Source: Chryseobacterium arachidis (GTDB taxonomy: Bacteria > Bacteroidota > Bacteroidia > Flavobacteriales > Weeksellaceae). Taken from it: a stretch of 64,000 bases of DNA. Each line of letters starts with the position of its first letter. Within the stretch, counting starts at the first letter, position 1. The stretch spans positions 124,001 through 188,000 of the forward strand of contig NZ_FQUT01000004.1 of assembly GCF_900129245.1 (NCBI RefSeq). The letters run 5' to 3'. The notes under the pieces are model-generated. The model ran no database searches. It saw only the letters and a program-made list of their open reading frames with translations, and was not told the origin of the DNA. Shown one piece after another: positions 25,819 to 35,735 of this stretch. The translations under genes were made by a program, and so were the position numbers.

Positions 25819-26703
25819 ATGAATTTCCTTATCAAAATATTATATCTAATTTCTAAACTTCCGCTGAAAATTTTATACATTTTTTCAGATATAATTTTCT
25901 TTCTGAATTATTATATCGTAGGATATAGAAAAAACGTTATTACGCAAAATTTAAAAAACTCTTTTCCTGAAAAATCAGATGAAGAGATCAATAAAATCAA
26001 AAAAAAGTTTTACCGCAACTTTTCCGATTATCTGGTTGAAACTGTAAAATCTTTCAGTATTTCTGAAACAGAATCAAGAGTAAGGATGCAGCATATTAAC
26101 CAAGAGGTTTTTCATCAGGCTAAAGCTGAAGGTAAAAATGTGATTATGCTGGCAGGGCATGTTTTCAATTGGGAGTGGATTAACGTTTTAGCAAAAGTTA
26201 TCCCTCAGGACCATTGTCATCCTGTGTACAGAAAGGTAAACAGTGAGTTTTGGGAAAATCAGATGAAACGCGTACGAAACAATTTCGGAAACGAAGCTCT
26301 GGAAGCCAAAGAAGTTATTTTAAATATTTTCAGGTCTAAAAATGACGGCAGTTCTGCATACATGTTTGTGGCAGACCAGACACCACACTCTTCCAAAATC
26401 ACTTACGGACTGGAATTTCTGAATCAGAGAACACCTGTTTTTATCGGATATGACAAATTAGCTACCAGAATGGATCTTGCCTTTGTTTACTGTGAAATGA
26501 AGAAGGTAAAACGTGGTTATTACCAGGTAAATTACCACAGAATCTACCCTGACGGAGAAAAATTTACAGAACATGAAGTGGTGAAAAAATTCCATAAGTT
26601 ACTGGAAAATACCTTACACAAATATCCTGATAACTACCTTTGGTCACACAGAAAATGGAAATATCAGGATTCGATTAAAAGTTTTGATTCAGAAAAAATA
26701 TAG
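25819..26703 (+). CDS. Lysophospholipid/lipid A acyltransferase family (LpxL/HtrB-like)
   Basis: Inner-membrane-associated acyltransferase of 294 residues. The N-terminus is hydrophobic (residues 1-34). The catalytic HX4E motif appears as HVFNWE in LAGHVFNWEWIN, and the substrate-pocket segment FVADQTPHSSKITYGLEFL follows, both as in the lipid A late acyltransferases. The gene is directly followed (6 nt) by a glycosyltransferase, which supports an envelope-lipid or polysaccharide role. The exact acyl acceptor is not determined. Confidence 0.9.
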   Translation: MNFLIKILYLISKLPLKILYIFSDIIFFLNYYIVGYRKNVITQNLKNSFPEKSDEEINKIKKKFYRNFSDYLVETVKSFSISETESRVRMQHINQEVFHQAKAEGKNVIMLAGHVFNWEWINVLAKVIPQDHCHPVYRKVNSEFWENQMKRVRNNFGNEALEAKEVILNIFRSKNDGSSAYMFVADQTPHSSKITYGLEFLNQRTPVFIGYDKLATRMDLAFVYCEMKKVKRGYYQVNYHRIYPDGEKFTEHEVVKKFHKLLENTLHKYPDNYLWSHRKWKYQDSIKSFDSEKI

Positions 26704-26709
26704 ATTCTC

Positions 26710-27690
26710 ATGTCGAAAAAGTTAGCAGTTGCGATCTTAAACTGGAATGGAAAAAGCTGGCTGGAAAAATTTCTTCCCAGTGTCGTTCAGTTTTCTCAGG
26801 AAGCGGATATTTATGTAATTGATAATCTTTCCACTGACAATTCTATAGAATTTCTTCAAACTCAGTTTCCAACCGTAAATATCATTAGAAACGATAAAAA
26901 TTACGGTTTTGCAGGAGGTTATAACGAAGGTTTAAAAGAAATTAAAAACGAATTTTATTGCCTTCTGAATTCTGATGTGGAAGTTACCGAAAACTGGATT
27001 GGATCTGTTTTAAATTTATTTGAAAAAGATTCATCGATTTCAGCCATTCAGCCTAAAATTTTATCATTCAACAATAAAAATTATTTTGAATTTGCCGGAG
27101 CCGGAGGTGGATTAATCGACAATCTGGGTTATCCTTATTGCAGAGGAAGAGTTTTCGACGATCTGGAAGAGGATAAAGGTCAATACGATGATGAAACAGA
27201 AATTTTCTGGGCTTCAGGATGCTGTTTTTTTATCCGTTCAAAAGATTTTTGGGAACAGCAGGGTTTTGATGAAAGGTTTTTTGCCCATCAGGAAGAAATC
27301 GATCTTTGCTGGAGATTAATCAATTCTGGAAAAAAGATATTTTATACTGGAAAATCAAAAGTTTATCATGTTGGTGGTGGAACTTTAAATAAACAAAGCG
27401 CTCAGAAAACTTATTTAAATATCAGAAATAATCTTTCAATGATGCTGAAAAATTTACCTTTTCCTAAGCTGATTGGATTGATATTTTTCAGATTATGTTT
27501 AGATGGCATAGCTTCATTTTATTTTGCATATAAAAACGGGATCTCACATCTTTGGGCTGTTGCAAGAGGACATTTTGGATTTTATGCACAGCTTCCTGAA
27601 ACTATCAAGCGCCGTCAAAAGTATCAAAAATCAGAGTATTACCAAACCAGATGGCTTATTTTCAGGCATTTTTTAGGAAAAAAGAAATAG
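26710..27690 (+). CDS. Family 2 glycosyltransferase
   Basis: GT-A fold transferase of 326 residues. It starts VAILNWNGKSWLEKFLPSV, the nucleotide-sugar domain opening. NYGFAGGYNEGL follows, then the DXD-equivalent NSDVEVTENWIG, and ASGCCFFIRSKDFWEQQGFDERFFAH as acceptor-side motif. This rhamnosyl/galactofuranosyl-like pattern (WbbL type) is common for cell-surface glycan assembly. A moderately hydrophobic C-terminal stretch may associate with the membrane. The gap to the acyltransferase gene is 6 nt, so they share an mRNA. Donor and acceptor sugars are unknown. Confidence 0.9.
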   Translation: MSKKLAVAILNWNGKSWLEKFLPSVVQFSQEADIYVIDNLSTDNSIEFLQTQFPTVNIIRNDKNYGFAGGYNEGLKEIKNEFYCLLNSDVEVTENWIGSVLNLFEKDSSISAIQPKILSFNNKNYFEFAGAGGGLIDNLGYPYCRGRVFDDLEEDKGQYDDETEIFWASGCCFFIRSKDFWEQQGFDERFFAHQEEIDLCWRLINSGKKIFYTGKSKVYHVGGGTLNKQSAQKTYLNIRNNLSMMLKNLPFPKLIGLIFFRLCLDGIASFYFAYKNGISHLWAVARGHFGFYAQLPETIKRRQKYQKSEYYQTRWLIFRHFLGKKK

Positions 27691-27739
27691 CTTTATAGAT
27701 GTAATGTAAACTTTGAACTAAAAACATTAAACACAGTCA

Positions 27740-28294
27740 ATGGATTTTTGTGCAATAGATTTCGAAACAGCGACACACGAGAGAAATTCTGCGTGCGAAC
27801 TGGGTGTTTGCATTGTGCAGGATTCTAAAATTGTTGATACAAAAACATGGCTGATAAAACCGCCGAGTTTTCCTTATTTCAGTCCGTTTAATGTGAATGT
27901 TCATGGAATTTTTCCTGATGACGTGAAAGACGCTCCTACTTTCGATGAAATCTGGTATGAAGTGGAAGAAATGATGTACGGGACATTGATGATTGCTCAC
28001 AATGCAGGTTTTGATGCTGGAGTTTTGCGAGGCTGTCTCAATCATTACGGAATGTTTACGCCAAAATTGAACTATTTATGCAGCATTCAATTAGCTAAAA
28101 AATCATGGAACTATTTGCCTAAATATGGATTAAAACATTTGGCTGAATATCATCAGATCAAATTTAACCATCACAGAGCAGGTGCTGATGCAGAGGTTTG
28201 TGCCAAAATATCTCTCTTAGCCTTTGAAAAATTGTTTCTCACAAGCAATGAAGAAGTTTCCGAGTATATGAAACTGAAGATAAAAAAATTGTGA
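27740..28294 (+). CDS. DnaQ-like 3'-5' exonuclease (DEDD family)
   Basis: A stand-alone exonuclease domain of 184 residues. Exo I is DFCAIDFETATHERNSACELG with the Asp-Glu pair. Exo II is MIAHNAGFDAGVLRG, and Exo III HHRAGADAEVCAKIS with the His and Asp of the DEDDh type. It resembles the short 'PolC-type 3'-5' exonuclease' proteins of Bacteroidota rather than the DNA polymerase III epsilon subunit with its polymerase-binding tail. It is preceded by a 49-nt gap after the glycosyltransferase gene; whether they are co-transcribed is unclear. Confidence 0.9.
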   Translation: MDFCAIDFETATHERNSACELGVCIVQDSKIVDTKTWLIKPPSFPYFSPFNVNVHGIFPDDVKDAPTFDEIWYEVEEMMYGTLMIAHNAGFDAGVLRGCLNHYGMFTPKLNYLCSIQLAKKSWNYLPKYGLKHLAEYHQIKFNHHRAGADAEVCAKISLLAFEKLFLTSNEEVSEYMKLKIKKL

Positions 28295-28426
28295 TTTGTG
28301 GTTTTTCCCAACGGATTTTTGATTGAGCTTTTGTATTCACTTATATTCTCCCGCTGATTTTTTTTTAGATTGCGTAGATATTTAAGAATATTTTTAATTT
28401 AAAATAATCTTTTAGCTCTTTTTAAA

Positions 28427-28816
28427 TTAATTGCTCAATACTTCAGATAACAAGTTAAACTTAGGAATATCTATTTCAAAATTTTCCTGTGTCTCCATGT
28501 TTTTAACCAGGTATTTTCCGCTCATATTTCCTACTCCGGAACGAAGCATTACATTGGAGAAATAAGCGAAATTTTCACCCGTTGCAATTTCCGGCGTTAA
28601 TCCGATTACTCCATCACCGATAATTTCTGTATATCCAAAACCAACGTCGAAAATTAACCATTTTCTTTTAAGGATTTTTATAGGAAAACTTCCGTCATTT
28701 TCGATGGTAATGTTGTATTTGAAAACGTGTCTGTTTTCAGAAGGATAACTGTTTTTACTATCATATTCAGGTATTACTGAAACTTTGATATTTGAGGTCA
28801 TTTTTGAGAACATCAT
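28427..28816 (-). CDS. apaG: ApaG-domain protein
   Basis: A small immunoglobulin-like fold protein of 129 residues. It carries the family motifs YNITIENDGSFPIKILKRKW, DGVIGLTPEIATGENFAY and SGKYLVKN. ApaG was linked to cobalt and magnesium resistance in enterobacteria, and the biochemical role is unsettled. The start may be the ATG at 28816, the next codon, or the ATG at 28801. Here it is a single gene just downstream of sucB on the same strand, separated by a terminator at 28843-28869. Confidence 0.9.
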   Translation of the reverse strand: MMFSKMTSNIKVSVIPEYDSKNSYPSENRHVFKYNITIENDGSFPIKILKRKWLIFDVGFGYTEIIGDGVIGLTPEIATGENFAYFSNVMLRSGVGNMSGKYLVKNMETQENFEIDIPKFNLLSEVLSN

Positions 28817-28842
28817 CTTAGTATTTATTATACAGGATACAA

Positions 28843-28869
28843 AAATCTCGCCTTTTTGAGGCGAGATTT
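28843..28869 (-). terminator. Intrinsic terminator after sucB
   Basis: An 11-bp perfect stem, AAATCTCGCCT (28843-28853) with AGGCGAGATTT (28859-28869). A T-rich tract follows on the minus strand. It overlaps the upstream region of apaG. Confidence 0.85.
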
Positions 28870-28898
28870 AAAATTTATATTATAATTTTCTTAAAATA

Positions 28899-30164
28899 TT
28901 ATAATCCAAGACCTTTTCTTTCGTCTCCTCCCAATAAGATCTCTACCGGATTGTCGATACCTTCTTTTACCGCAACAAGGAATCCTACAGATTCTTTTCC
29001 GTCGATAATTCTGTGATCGTAAGACATTGCAACATACATCATTGGACGAATAACAACCTGTCCGTCCACCGCAACCGGTCTCTGGATAATGTTGTGCATA
29101 CCCAAGATTGCAGATTGAGGAGGATTAATGATCGGCGTAGACATCATAGATCCGAAAGTACCACCGTTTGTAATGGTGAAAGTACCGCCCGTCATTTCGT
29201 CAACTGTAATTTTTCCGTCTCTTACTTTAATAGCTAAATCTTTAATGTTAGCTTCAACGCTTGCAAAAGACATGTTTTCAGCATTTCTCAATACAGGAAC
29301 CATTAATCCTTTAGGACCTGAAACCGCAATTGAAATATCGCAGAAATCGTAGTTTACTTTGAAGTCTCCGTCGATCGATGCATTTACATCCGGATACATC
29401 TGTAATGCTCTAGTAACCGCTTTTGTGAAGAAAGACATGAAACCAAGTCCTACTCCATGTCTTTGAGCGAATTCTTCTTTATATTGTTTTCTTAGTCTAA
29501 AGATCTCAGACATGTCAACCTCGTTGAAAGTAGTTAACATCGCTGTTTCGTTCTTTACAGAAACTAATCTCTGAGCAATTTTTCTTCTAAGAACTGAAAG
29601 TTTAGTTGTTGTAGTAGATCTTGAACCTGTAGCCGTAACCGGATTTCCTCCAAATGCAGGAACAGCCGCCAATTCAGCATCAGACTTAGAGATTCTTCCG
29701 TCTCTCCCAGAACCTGAAACCTGAGAAGCATCGATACCTTTTTCGTCAAGAATCTTCTTCGCTGCAGGAGACGGAGCACCTGTTGCATAAGTTTGAGTTG
29801 CAGCAGCTGCTACTGGCTGAGCAGCAGGTTTTGGAGCTTCCTGTTTAGCCGGTTCAGCCGCTTTCGGAGCCTCCTCTTGTTTTGGAACTTCCGCAGCTGG
29901 AGCAGCACTACCCGCAGGTTTTGCAGCATCCATATCGATTAAACAAACCACTTGTCCTACCTGTACCACGTCACCTTCTTCAGCTTTCAAAGTGATAACA
30001 CCACTTTGTTCAGCAGGCAATTCAAGAGTCGCTTTATCTGAATCTACTTCAGCGATGGGTTGATCTTTTTCTACATAATCACCATCTTTCACAAGCCAAG
30101 TTGCAATTTCAACTTCTGTAATTGACTCGCCCGGTGAAGGAACTTTCATTTCTAAAACTGACAT
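28899..30164 (-). CDS. sucB: 2-oxoglutarate dehydrogenase E2, dihydrolipoamide succinyltransferase
   Basis: TCA-cycle enzyme that passes the succinyl group to CoA. The 421 residues carry a lipoyl domain with the modified Lys in [17 protein letters not shown] and an Ala/Pro/Lys-rich linker (about 85-130). The E3-binding domain follows ([20 protein letters not shown]), then a catalytic domain ending [16 protein letters not shown] with the catalytic His and Asp. It is downstream of sucA with a 122-nt spacer. No sucC/sucD or E3 gene is nearby, so E3 is supplied from elsewhere. Confidence 0.96.
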   Translation of the reverse strand: MSVLEMKVPSPGESITEVEIATWLVKDGDYVEKDQPIAEVDSDKATLELPAEQSGVITLKAEEGDVVQVGQVVCLIDMDAAKPAGSAAPAAEVPKQEEAPKAAEPAKQEAPKPAAQPVAAAATQTYATGAPSPAAKKILDEKGIDASQVSGSGRDGRISKSDAELAAVPAFGGNPVTATGSRSTTTTKLSVLRRKIAQRLVSVKNETAMLTTFNEVDMSEIFRLRKQYKEEFAQRHGVGLGFMSFFTKAVTRALQMYPDVNASIDGDFKVNYDFCDISIAVSGPKGLMVPVLRNAENMSFASVEANIKDLAIKVRDGKITVDEMTGGTFTITNGGTFGSMMSTPIINPPQSAILGMHNIIQRPVAVDGQVVIRPMMYVAMSYDHRIIDGKESVGFLVAVKEGIDNPVEILLGGDERKGLGL

Positions 30165-30286
30165 ATCGTATTTTTTATTTTTTAAATGATTATTATTTCT
30201 TTTTTAGACTTTAAGAAAATAGATGAAAGATAAAAGACTTTTAAAATGCTAATTTCTAACCTCTCGTTTCTAATTTCTATTTTTAA
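30165..30286. other. sucA-sucB spacer with shared short repeat
   Basis: This 122-nt spacer has CTAATTTCTAACCTC (30249-30263) and CTAATTTCTA repeated after TCGTTT. The 12-mer CTAATTTCTAAC is identical to one in the rpsR-rplI spacer. No terminator or promoter is clear, so I treat sucA-sucB as one operon. Confidence 0.55.
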
Positions 30287-33100
30287 TTAAGCTGTTACAG
30301 GTCTTTTTACCGGAGCATCGTTTCTGTCAAACACTCTGTTGATTACTGCATTTTGATTTTTTTCAAACATTTTGTGACTTCCCGGAGCCGGAGCACCGCT
30401 TGGGACAGGAGCTACCACCTGAATTCCTGTATCTCTGAAGTTTCTTAAGATATAAGACCAAGCACCCATGTTTTCCGGTTCTTCCTGAGCCCAAACAATT
30501 TCTTTTCTGTTTGAATATTTTTCGAAGATCGTGTCGATGGCATCAGTTTGAAGAGGGTATAATTGCTCGAATCTTACCAATGCAATATTTTCAGCATTCA
30601 ATTCTTCTTTTTTAGCCAATAATTCGAAGTACAATTTACCTGAACAAAGTACTAATTTTTCAACTTTTGCAGGATCTGCAGTAGGATCGTCTAAGATTGG
30701 CTGGAATCCTTTGTTAGAGAAATCTTCAAGCGGAGAAACCACTCTCGGATGTCTTAATAATGATTTTGGACTCATTACAATTAACGGCTTTCTGAATGAC
30801 CATTTCAACTGTCTTCTTAGCAAGTGGAAATAGTTGGCAGGAGAAGTAATATTTGCAACCACCATATTTTCGTTAGCACAAAGTGTTAAGAATCTTTCCA
30901 GTCTTGCGGAAGAGTGTTCTGCTCCCTGTCCTTCCGAACCGTGAGGCAACAACATAACCAAACCATCCTGAATTTTCCATTTTTCTTCTGCAGCCGCTAA
31001 ATATTGGTCAACGATAATCTGAGCACCGTTCACGAAATCTCCGAACTGAGCTTCCCAGATCGTTAAAGTATTAGGAGATGCCATCGCATAACCATAATCG
31101 AAACCAAGAACTCCGTACTCAGAAAGGTGAGAATTGAAGACATCAAATCTGCTTTCAGAAACATGTCTTAATGGGATATATTCTTCTTCAGTATCTTCAG
31201 TTTTTACCACTGCGTGTCTGTGAGAGAAAGTACCTCTTTCCACATCTTCTCCTGAAATTCTTACGTTGTGGCCTTCAACAAGAAGCGTTGCGTACGCCAA
31301 CCACTCTCCAAGAGCCCAATCTAAATTATTGCCCTCGATCGCTTTAATTCTGTTTTCGAAAAGTCTTGTGATTTTATTTAAGAACTTTTTATCAGCCGGA
31401 AGTGTAGACATTTTAATGGCCAATTCTTTCAACTTCTCTAAGTCATATTTTGTATCAACAGTTTCCTGAACCGCTCCTCTTTTTCCAATAGGATAATTCG
31501 TCCAGTCATCTGCCATGAAAACATCCATTACGTTCTTTTCAATTTCTTTTGAAGCATCAAAATCTTTATCTAAAAGAGCTTTGAAATCAGCTTCCATTTT
31601 AGCAATAAGATCATTTGATACAACGCTGTCTTTCAACAACTGATCTTTATAGATCTCTCTTGGATTTGGGTGCTTAGAAATTGTTTTATATAAATTAGGC
31701 TGAGTAAATCTTGGTTCATCCCCTTCGTTATGACCATATTTTCTATATCCTAATAAATCGATGTAAACATCTTTACCAAACTTAGCTCTGAAATCAGCTG
31801 CAAAATGGATCGCGTGAACAACCGCTTCTGCATCATCCGCATTTACGTGCATTACAGGAGATTCTGTAACTTTTGCAACATCTGTACAGTATGTAGAAGA
31901 TCTCGCATCCATATAGTTAGTTGTAAATGAAACCTGGTTATTTACCACGATATGAACTGTACCTCCTGTTCTGTAACCTTCTAGAGTCATCATCTGAGCC
32001 ACTTCGTAAGCGATACCTTGTCCGGCAATCGCCCCGTCACCATGAATAATGATTGGTAAAACTTTAGAATAATCTTTATACTTATCATCCACTTTAGCGC
32101 GGCAAATTCCTTCTACAAGAGCAGCAACCGTTTCAAGGTGAGACGGGTTCGGAGTTAGATTAATCGCAACCTCCTCTCCTGAAGCCGTTTTGATTTTTTT
32201 AGATGAACCTAAGTGATATTTAACGTCACCGGAGAATACATCCTCTTCGAATTCCTTTCCTTCAAATTCTGAGAAAATCTGCTTGTAAGATTTCCCGAAA
32301 ATATTAGTCAGAACATTTAATCTTCCTCTGTGAGCCATTCCCAACACAACTTCATCTACGCCTAACTGAGAAGATCTTGAAATCAACTGATCCAATGCAG
32401 GAATCAACGTTTCACCACCTTCCAAAGAGAATCTTTTCTGACCAACAAATTTTGTGTGAAGATAGTTTTCAAACGCTACCGCCTGATTTAATTTTAATAA
32501 AATTTCAGTTTTTTCATTCGCTGAAAGATTTGGGTGGTTTTCATTCACCTGAAGCCACTGCTTGATAAAATCTTTTTCTTCAACGTTGTTGATGTGCATG
32601 TATTCTACACCGATAGAATCACAGTAAATGTTTTCTAAATGCGTGATCAGTTCCTGTAAAGTTGCAGGACCTTTCATCCCTGTTTCAACAGCGCAATTGA
32701 ATTTTGTATTTAAATCTGACTTATCAAGACCGAAGTTTTCGATATCCAAAGTCGGAGTATAATGTCTTCTTTCTCTGATCGGGTTTGTTTTTGTGAACAA
32801 ATGCCCTCTCGTTCTGTAAGCCTCGATAAGGTTTACTACCTTAAATTCTTTCTTGATATGTTCAGGAACTTCACCGTTTGAAGCCGCCTGAGTTGCCTGC
32901 TGTACTACCGGAGCAGCAACAGCCGGAGCCTGAATATATTGGATGTTATCGTCATCACCGTAGTTCTCCAACGCAAAATCGAAGCCTTGAAAGAAAGCTT
33001 TCCATGATGGTTCTAAAGAGTCCGGGAATTTTAAATACTGTTGGTATAAATCCTCAATTAACTGAGAATGAGCTGCGTTTAGGAATGAAAATCTGTCCAT
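30287..33100 (-). CDS. sucA: 2-oxoglutarate dehydrogenase E1 component
   Basis: Thiamine-diphosphate enzyme that decarboxylates 2-oxoglutarate, 937 residues. The N-terminus FLNAAHSQLIEDLYQQYLKF contains the short E2-binding helix. The ThDP domain has VVLGMAHRGRLNVL, the diphosphate motif HGDGAIAGQGIAYEVAQM and NNQVSFTTN. The transketolase-like pyrimidine domain includes LPHGSEGQGAEHSSARLERF. The length fits the family. It is the first gene of the sucA-sucB operon. A -7 element lies at 33147-33154. Confidence 0.97.
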   Translation of the reverse strand: MDRFSFLNAAHSQLIEDLYQQYLKFPDSLEPSWKAFFQGFDFALENYGDDDNIQYIQAPAVAAPVVQQATQAASNGEVPEHIKKEFKVVNLIEAYRTRGHLFTKTNPIRERRHYTPTLDIENFGLDKSDLNTKFNCAVETGMKGPATLQELITHLENIYCDSIGVEYMHINNVEEKDFIKQWLQVNENHPNLSANEKTEILLKLNQAVAFENYLHTKFVGQKRFSLEGGETLIPALDQLISRSSQLGVDEVVLGMAHRGRLNVLTNIFGKSYKQIFSEFEGKEFEEDVFSGDVKYHLGSSKKIKTASGEEVAINLTPNPSHLETVAALVEGICRAKVDDKYKDYSKVLPIIIHGDGAIAGQGIAYEVAQMMTLEGYRTGGTVHIVVNNQVSFTTNYMDARSSTYCTDVAKVTESPVMHVNADDAEAVVHAIHFAADFRAKFGKDVYIDLLGYRKYGHNEGDEPRFTQPNLYKTISKHPNPREIYKDQLLKDSVVSNDLIAKMEADFKALLDKDFDASKEIEKNVMDVFMADDWTNYPIGKRGAVQETVDTKYDLEKLKELAIKMSTLPADKKFLNKITRLFENRIKAIEGNNLDWALGEWLAYATLLVEGHNVRISGEDVERGTFSHRHAVVKTEDTEEEYIPLRHVSESRFDVFNSHLSEYGVLGFDYGYAMASPNTLTIWEAQFGDFVNGAQIIVDQYLAAAEEKWKIQDGLVMLLPHGSEGQGAEHSSARLERFLTLCANENMVVANITSPANYFHLLRRQLKWSFRKPLIVMSPKSLLRHPRVVSPLEDFSNKGFQPILDDPTADPAKVEKLVLCSGKLYFELLAKKEELNAENIALVRFEQLYPLQTDAIDTIFEKYSNRKEIVWAQEEPENMGAWSYILRNFRDTGIQVVAPVPSGAPAPGSHKMFEKNQNAVINRVFDRNDAPVKRPVTA

Positions 33101-33146
33101 TATTACAGTGTATCTGTTATTAAAATTTGTTTGTAGAATTAATCTT

Positions 33147-33154
33147 CAAATTTA
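33147..33154 (-). promoter_or_regulatory. Predicted -7 element for sucA-sucB
   Basis: TAAATTTG on the minus strand, 46 nt upstream of the sucA start. Confidence 0.55.
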
Positions 33155-33224
33155 ATAAAAAAAACCGAGTTAAAACAGCCTTTAAACTATTAAAAAAACT
33201 ATAAAAGAAATAAATTTATTGAAT

Positions 33225-34265
33225 TTACTTAAATACTGATAATGAGAGCTTCATATTCACCGGTTGATCCTCCATAGGGCGCTCTATGAAAGTCTGACGA
33301 ATGTCATTAAATCTCATCTCATCTTTCTTTGCTTTCTGGATTAATTGTTGTATAGCCTTCACCCTTCCTTCATAACTTCCTTTGTAATACATAATGTAAT
33401 TTTGGGTAGGAGCCTGCGTTCTGAAGCTGAAATTATTATCGGTAACCCCAAACTTTTTAGACAAAGGAATCCCCAGATAATAAGACACTTCTTTATCTTT
33501 GTAATTATCGGCATCTGTAATCAAAGTCGGAAAGCCGAATTCGTCGTCTTTCTTGCCCAGATCCATTGTTGTATAATTATAAATTTTGTTATAATTCATC
33601 ACAATATTCTTGTAGAGTGCATCTTTCTTGTTGGAGGTACTTACGTTAATCCCCAATAATAATTTTTCCTCATCCTTTTCAACCATTAGGCTGTCGTATT
33701 TTATAGCCGCCATCTGATTGTCTTTTTCCACTTTATTGCCTAAAACATTGCTAAGGTTTACCATGCTTTTATTAATGTTTTCGGCAAACCGGTCTTCAGT
33801 CCAAAAATTTTCAACCCTTCTTAAAACAGATAATTTTGGGGTGTGAACGATCCATGTAATTTTTGTTCTTTCCGCAGAAACGGCTTTAAATTTAACATCA
33901 ACCATTGTCGGACTTTCATTTTTGTCTTCAAAAAGCTGATATCTCAAAGTTTTGTTGGGATTTTCGTAACGGATGAACATTTCCCCACCCGTATCATTTT
34001 TAGGATCTACATAACTGATAGAACTCCCCTGCCCTTCATAAGGCGTATAATAATCAATATCAATGGATTGGGAGCTTGTAAAGAAATTATTCCATCGTGT
34101 AAAATGCTGTAGGTTATTAAATTGTGAAAAGACTTTTTCCAAAGGATAATCAACCTCCTTTTCAATCTTAAAATCCTTACTTTCATCCACAAAATAGTAC
34201 ATCGAAGCCGCGTAAGCTCCAATCAACAACACAATAAATACCGCTATGATCTTAAAAAAACGCAT
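33225..34265 (-). CDS. SRPBCC (START-like) protein with a GyrI-like C-terminal region
   Basis: A 346-residue protein with one N-terminal membrane helix (residues 5-27). A START/polyketide-cyclase-like domain covers about residues 30-170 (YPLEKVFSQFNNLQHFTRWNN and RTKITWIVHTPKL). A second half follows, which I read as a GyrI/AraC-effector-binding-like domain (about 190-340). Such two-domain proteins are widespread in Bacteroidota with no fixed function; small hydrophobic ligand binding is the general expectation. A -7 element sits 4 nt upstream of the ATG, suggesting a leaderless mRNA. Confidence 0.85.
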   Translation of the reverse strand: MRFFKIIAVFIVLLIGAYAASMYYFVDESKDFKIEKEVDYPLEKVFSQFNNLQHFTRWNNFFTSSQSIDIDYYTPYEGQGSSISYVDPKNDTGGEMFIRYENPNKTLRYQLFEDKNESPTMVDVKFKAVSAERTKITWIVHTPKLSVLRRVENFWTEDRFAENINKSMVNLSNVLGNKVEKDNQMAAIKYDSLMVEKDEEKLLLGINVSTSNKKDALYKNIVMNYNKIYNYTTMDLGKKDDEFGFPTLITDADNYKDKEVSYYLGIPLSKKFGVTDNNFSFRTQAPTQNYIMYYKGSYEGRVKAIQQLIQKAKKDEMRFNDIRQTFIERPMEDQPVNMKLSLSVFK

Positions 34266-34269
34266 CGCA

Positions 34270-34277
34270 CAAATGTA
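34270..34277 (-). promoter_or_regulatory. Predicted -7 element abutting the SRPBCC start
   Basis: TACATTTG on the minus strand, 4 nt before the ATG at 34265. Confidence 0.55.
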
Positions 34278-34450
34278 TAGAAAATAACAAAAGTGACCAA
34301 TATATTGATCACTCTGTTTTAATTATTTTTAGTTTCAGGATGAAGGAATACGTGATGGAAGTTTGGTACTTTTCCATTTAATTTTTTTTAAAATTTTAAT
34401 TAAAATCAAACTCCTTAAACTTTCCTCTTCCAGCTTCATACTTCTACTTT

Positions 34451-35719
34451 TTAGCCGATATGAGTTCCCGCCTTTAAAACGGCTCCTTTTTTAACAACAA
34501 TAATCCCGTCCTGAACCGAATGTGTCCCGTAATCTCCGTCCTGAAGATGTTTTCCACCGATAATCCTTACATTGTCTCCGATATAACAGTTCTTATCTAA
34601 AATTGCTTTTTCGATGTAGCAGTACTTTCCGATTCCCATATTAGGCTGGCCATTTCTGTCATTCATAACAATTTCTGTGGTATCCTGATAGAAATCTGCT
34701 CCCATCACATAAGAATTAACGATCGTACTGCCTTTATCAACACGCGTTCTGTTCCCGATTACCGAATTTTCGATCTTATCTGCCATAATGATACATCCGT
34801 CCCCTAAAACTGCTTTACTCACATAAGATCCGTTAATTTTGGATGGCGGAAGCATTCTTGCTCTGGTATAAATTGGTGAAGATGAAAACAGATTAAACTG
34901 AGGAAAATCCTGACAAAGATCCAGATTCGCTTCGTAGAAAGACTCTATCGTTCCGATATCTGTCCAATATCCTTCGTACTGATAACTCAATGTTGTATAT
35001 TTTCCGATAGAGTTTGGAATGATATCTTTTCCGAAATCGTCACCAGCTCCTTCATCAAACATTTTTTTAAGAATACTTTTCGTAAAGATGTAAATTCCCA
35101 TCGATGCTAAATATTCTTTTCCTGCATGCTTATTTTCTTCGGAAACTTCAGATTTTAAGCCATCCAAAAGATCATAATTTGGTTTTTCTACGAAAGAAGT
35201 AATGTTTCCTTCATCATCAGAACTTAAAATTCCGAAACCGGTAGCATCTTTTGCATTTACAGGAATAGTTGCAATCGTCACATCACCCCCTTTTTCAATA
35301 TGAAAATCCAGCATTTCCCTGAAATCCATCTGGTACAATTGATCTCCGGAAAGAATTAAAATATAGTCATAATCATACTTTTCCAGATGTTTCATCGACT
35401 GACGAACGGCATCTGCCGTTCCCTGATACCAGCTTTCGTTTTCAACATTTTGTTCTGCAGCCAAAATATCAACAAAACCTTTGCTGAAAATATCGAAATG
35501 GTAAGAGTTTTTAATATGAGAATTTAAAGAAGCTGAATTAAACTGTGTTAGAACCAGGATTTTGTTCAGTCCTGAGTTTAAACAATTTGAAATAGGAATA
35601 TCTACCAACCTGTATTTTCCAGCGATAGGCACTGCCGGCTTCGATCTTGTATACGTTAGCGGGAACAATCTTGTTCCTCTACCCCCTCCTAAAACAATGG
35701 AAATTACATTGCGATTCAT
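34451..35719 (-). CDS. glgC: Glucose-1-phosphate adenylyltransferase
   Basis: Makes ADP-glucose for glycogen synthesis. The 422 residues open with VISIVLGGGRGTRLFPLTYT and KPAVPIAGKYRLVDIPISN, the regulatory/active-site loop region of the family. LSGDQLYQMDF holds the catalytic Asp segment. The C-terminus is a left-handed beta-helix with repeated hexapeptides (NSVIGNRTRVDKGSTIVNSY). It is the last gene of the glgB-glgA-lipoprotein-glgC operon, 16 nt after the lipoprotein gene. No intrinsic terminator is obvious. Confidence 0.96.
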   Translation of the reverse strand: MNRNVISIVLGGGRGTRLFPLTYTRSKPAVPIAGKYRLVDIPISNCLNSGLNKILVLTQFNSASLNSHIKNSYHFDIFSKGFVDILAAEQNVENESWYQGTADAVRQSMKHLEKYDYDYILILSGDQLYQMDFREMLDFHIEKGGDVTIATIPVNAKDATGFGILSSDDEGNITSFVEKPNYDLLDGLKSEVSEENKHAGKEYLASMGIYIFTKSILKKMFDEGAGDDFGKDIIPNSIGKYTTLSYQYEGYWTDIGTIESFYEANLDLCQDFPQFNLFSSSPIYTRARMLPPSKINGSYVSKAVLGDGCIIMADKIENSVIGNRTRVDKGSTIVNSYVMGADFYQDTTEIVMNDRNGQPNMGIGKYCYIEKAILDKNCYIGDNVRIIGGKHLQDGDYGTHSVQDGIIVVKKGAVLKAGTHIG

Positions 35720-35735
35720 AAGTTTATCTTGCGTT

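Noticed and set aside
28295..28426. Possible repeat in the exonuclease-apaG gap (CTCCCGCTGATTTTTTTTTAGA)
   Set aside because: It resembles a degraded flavobacterial spacer motif but has no second copy or pairing in the window, so I do not annotate it.
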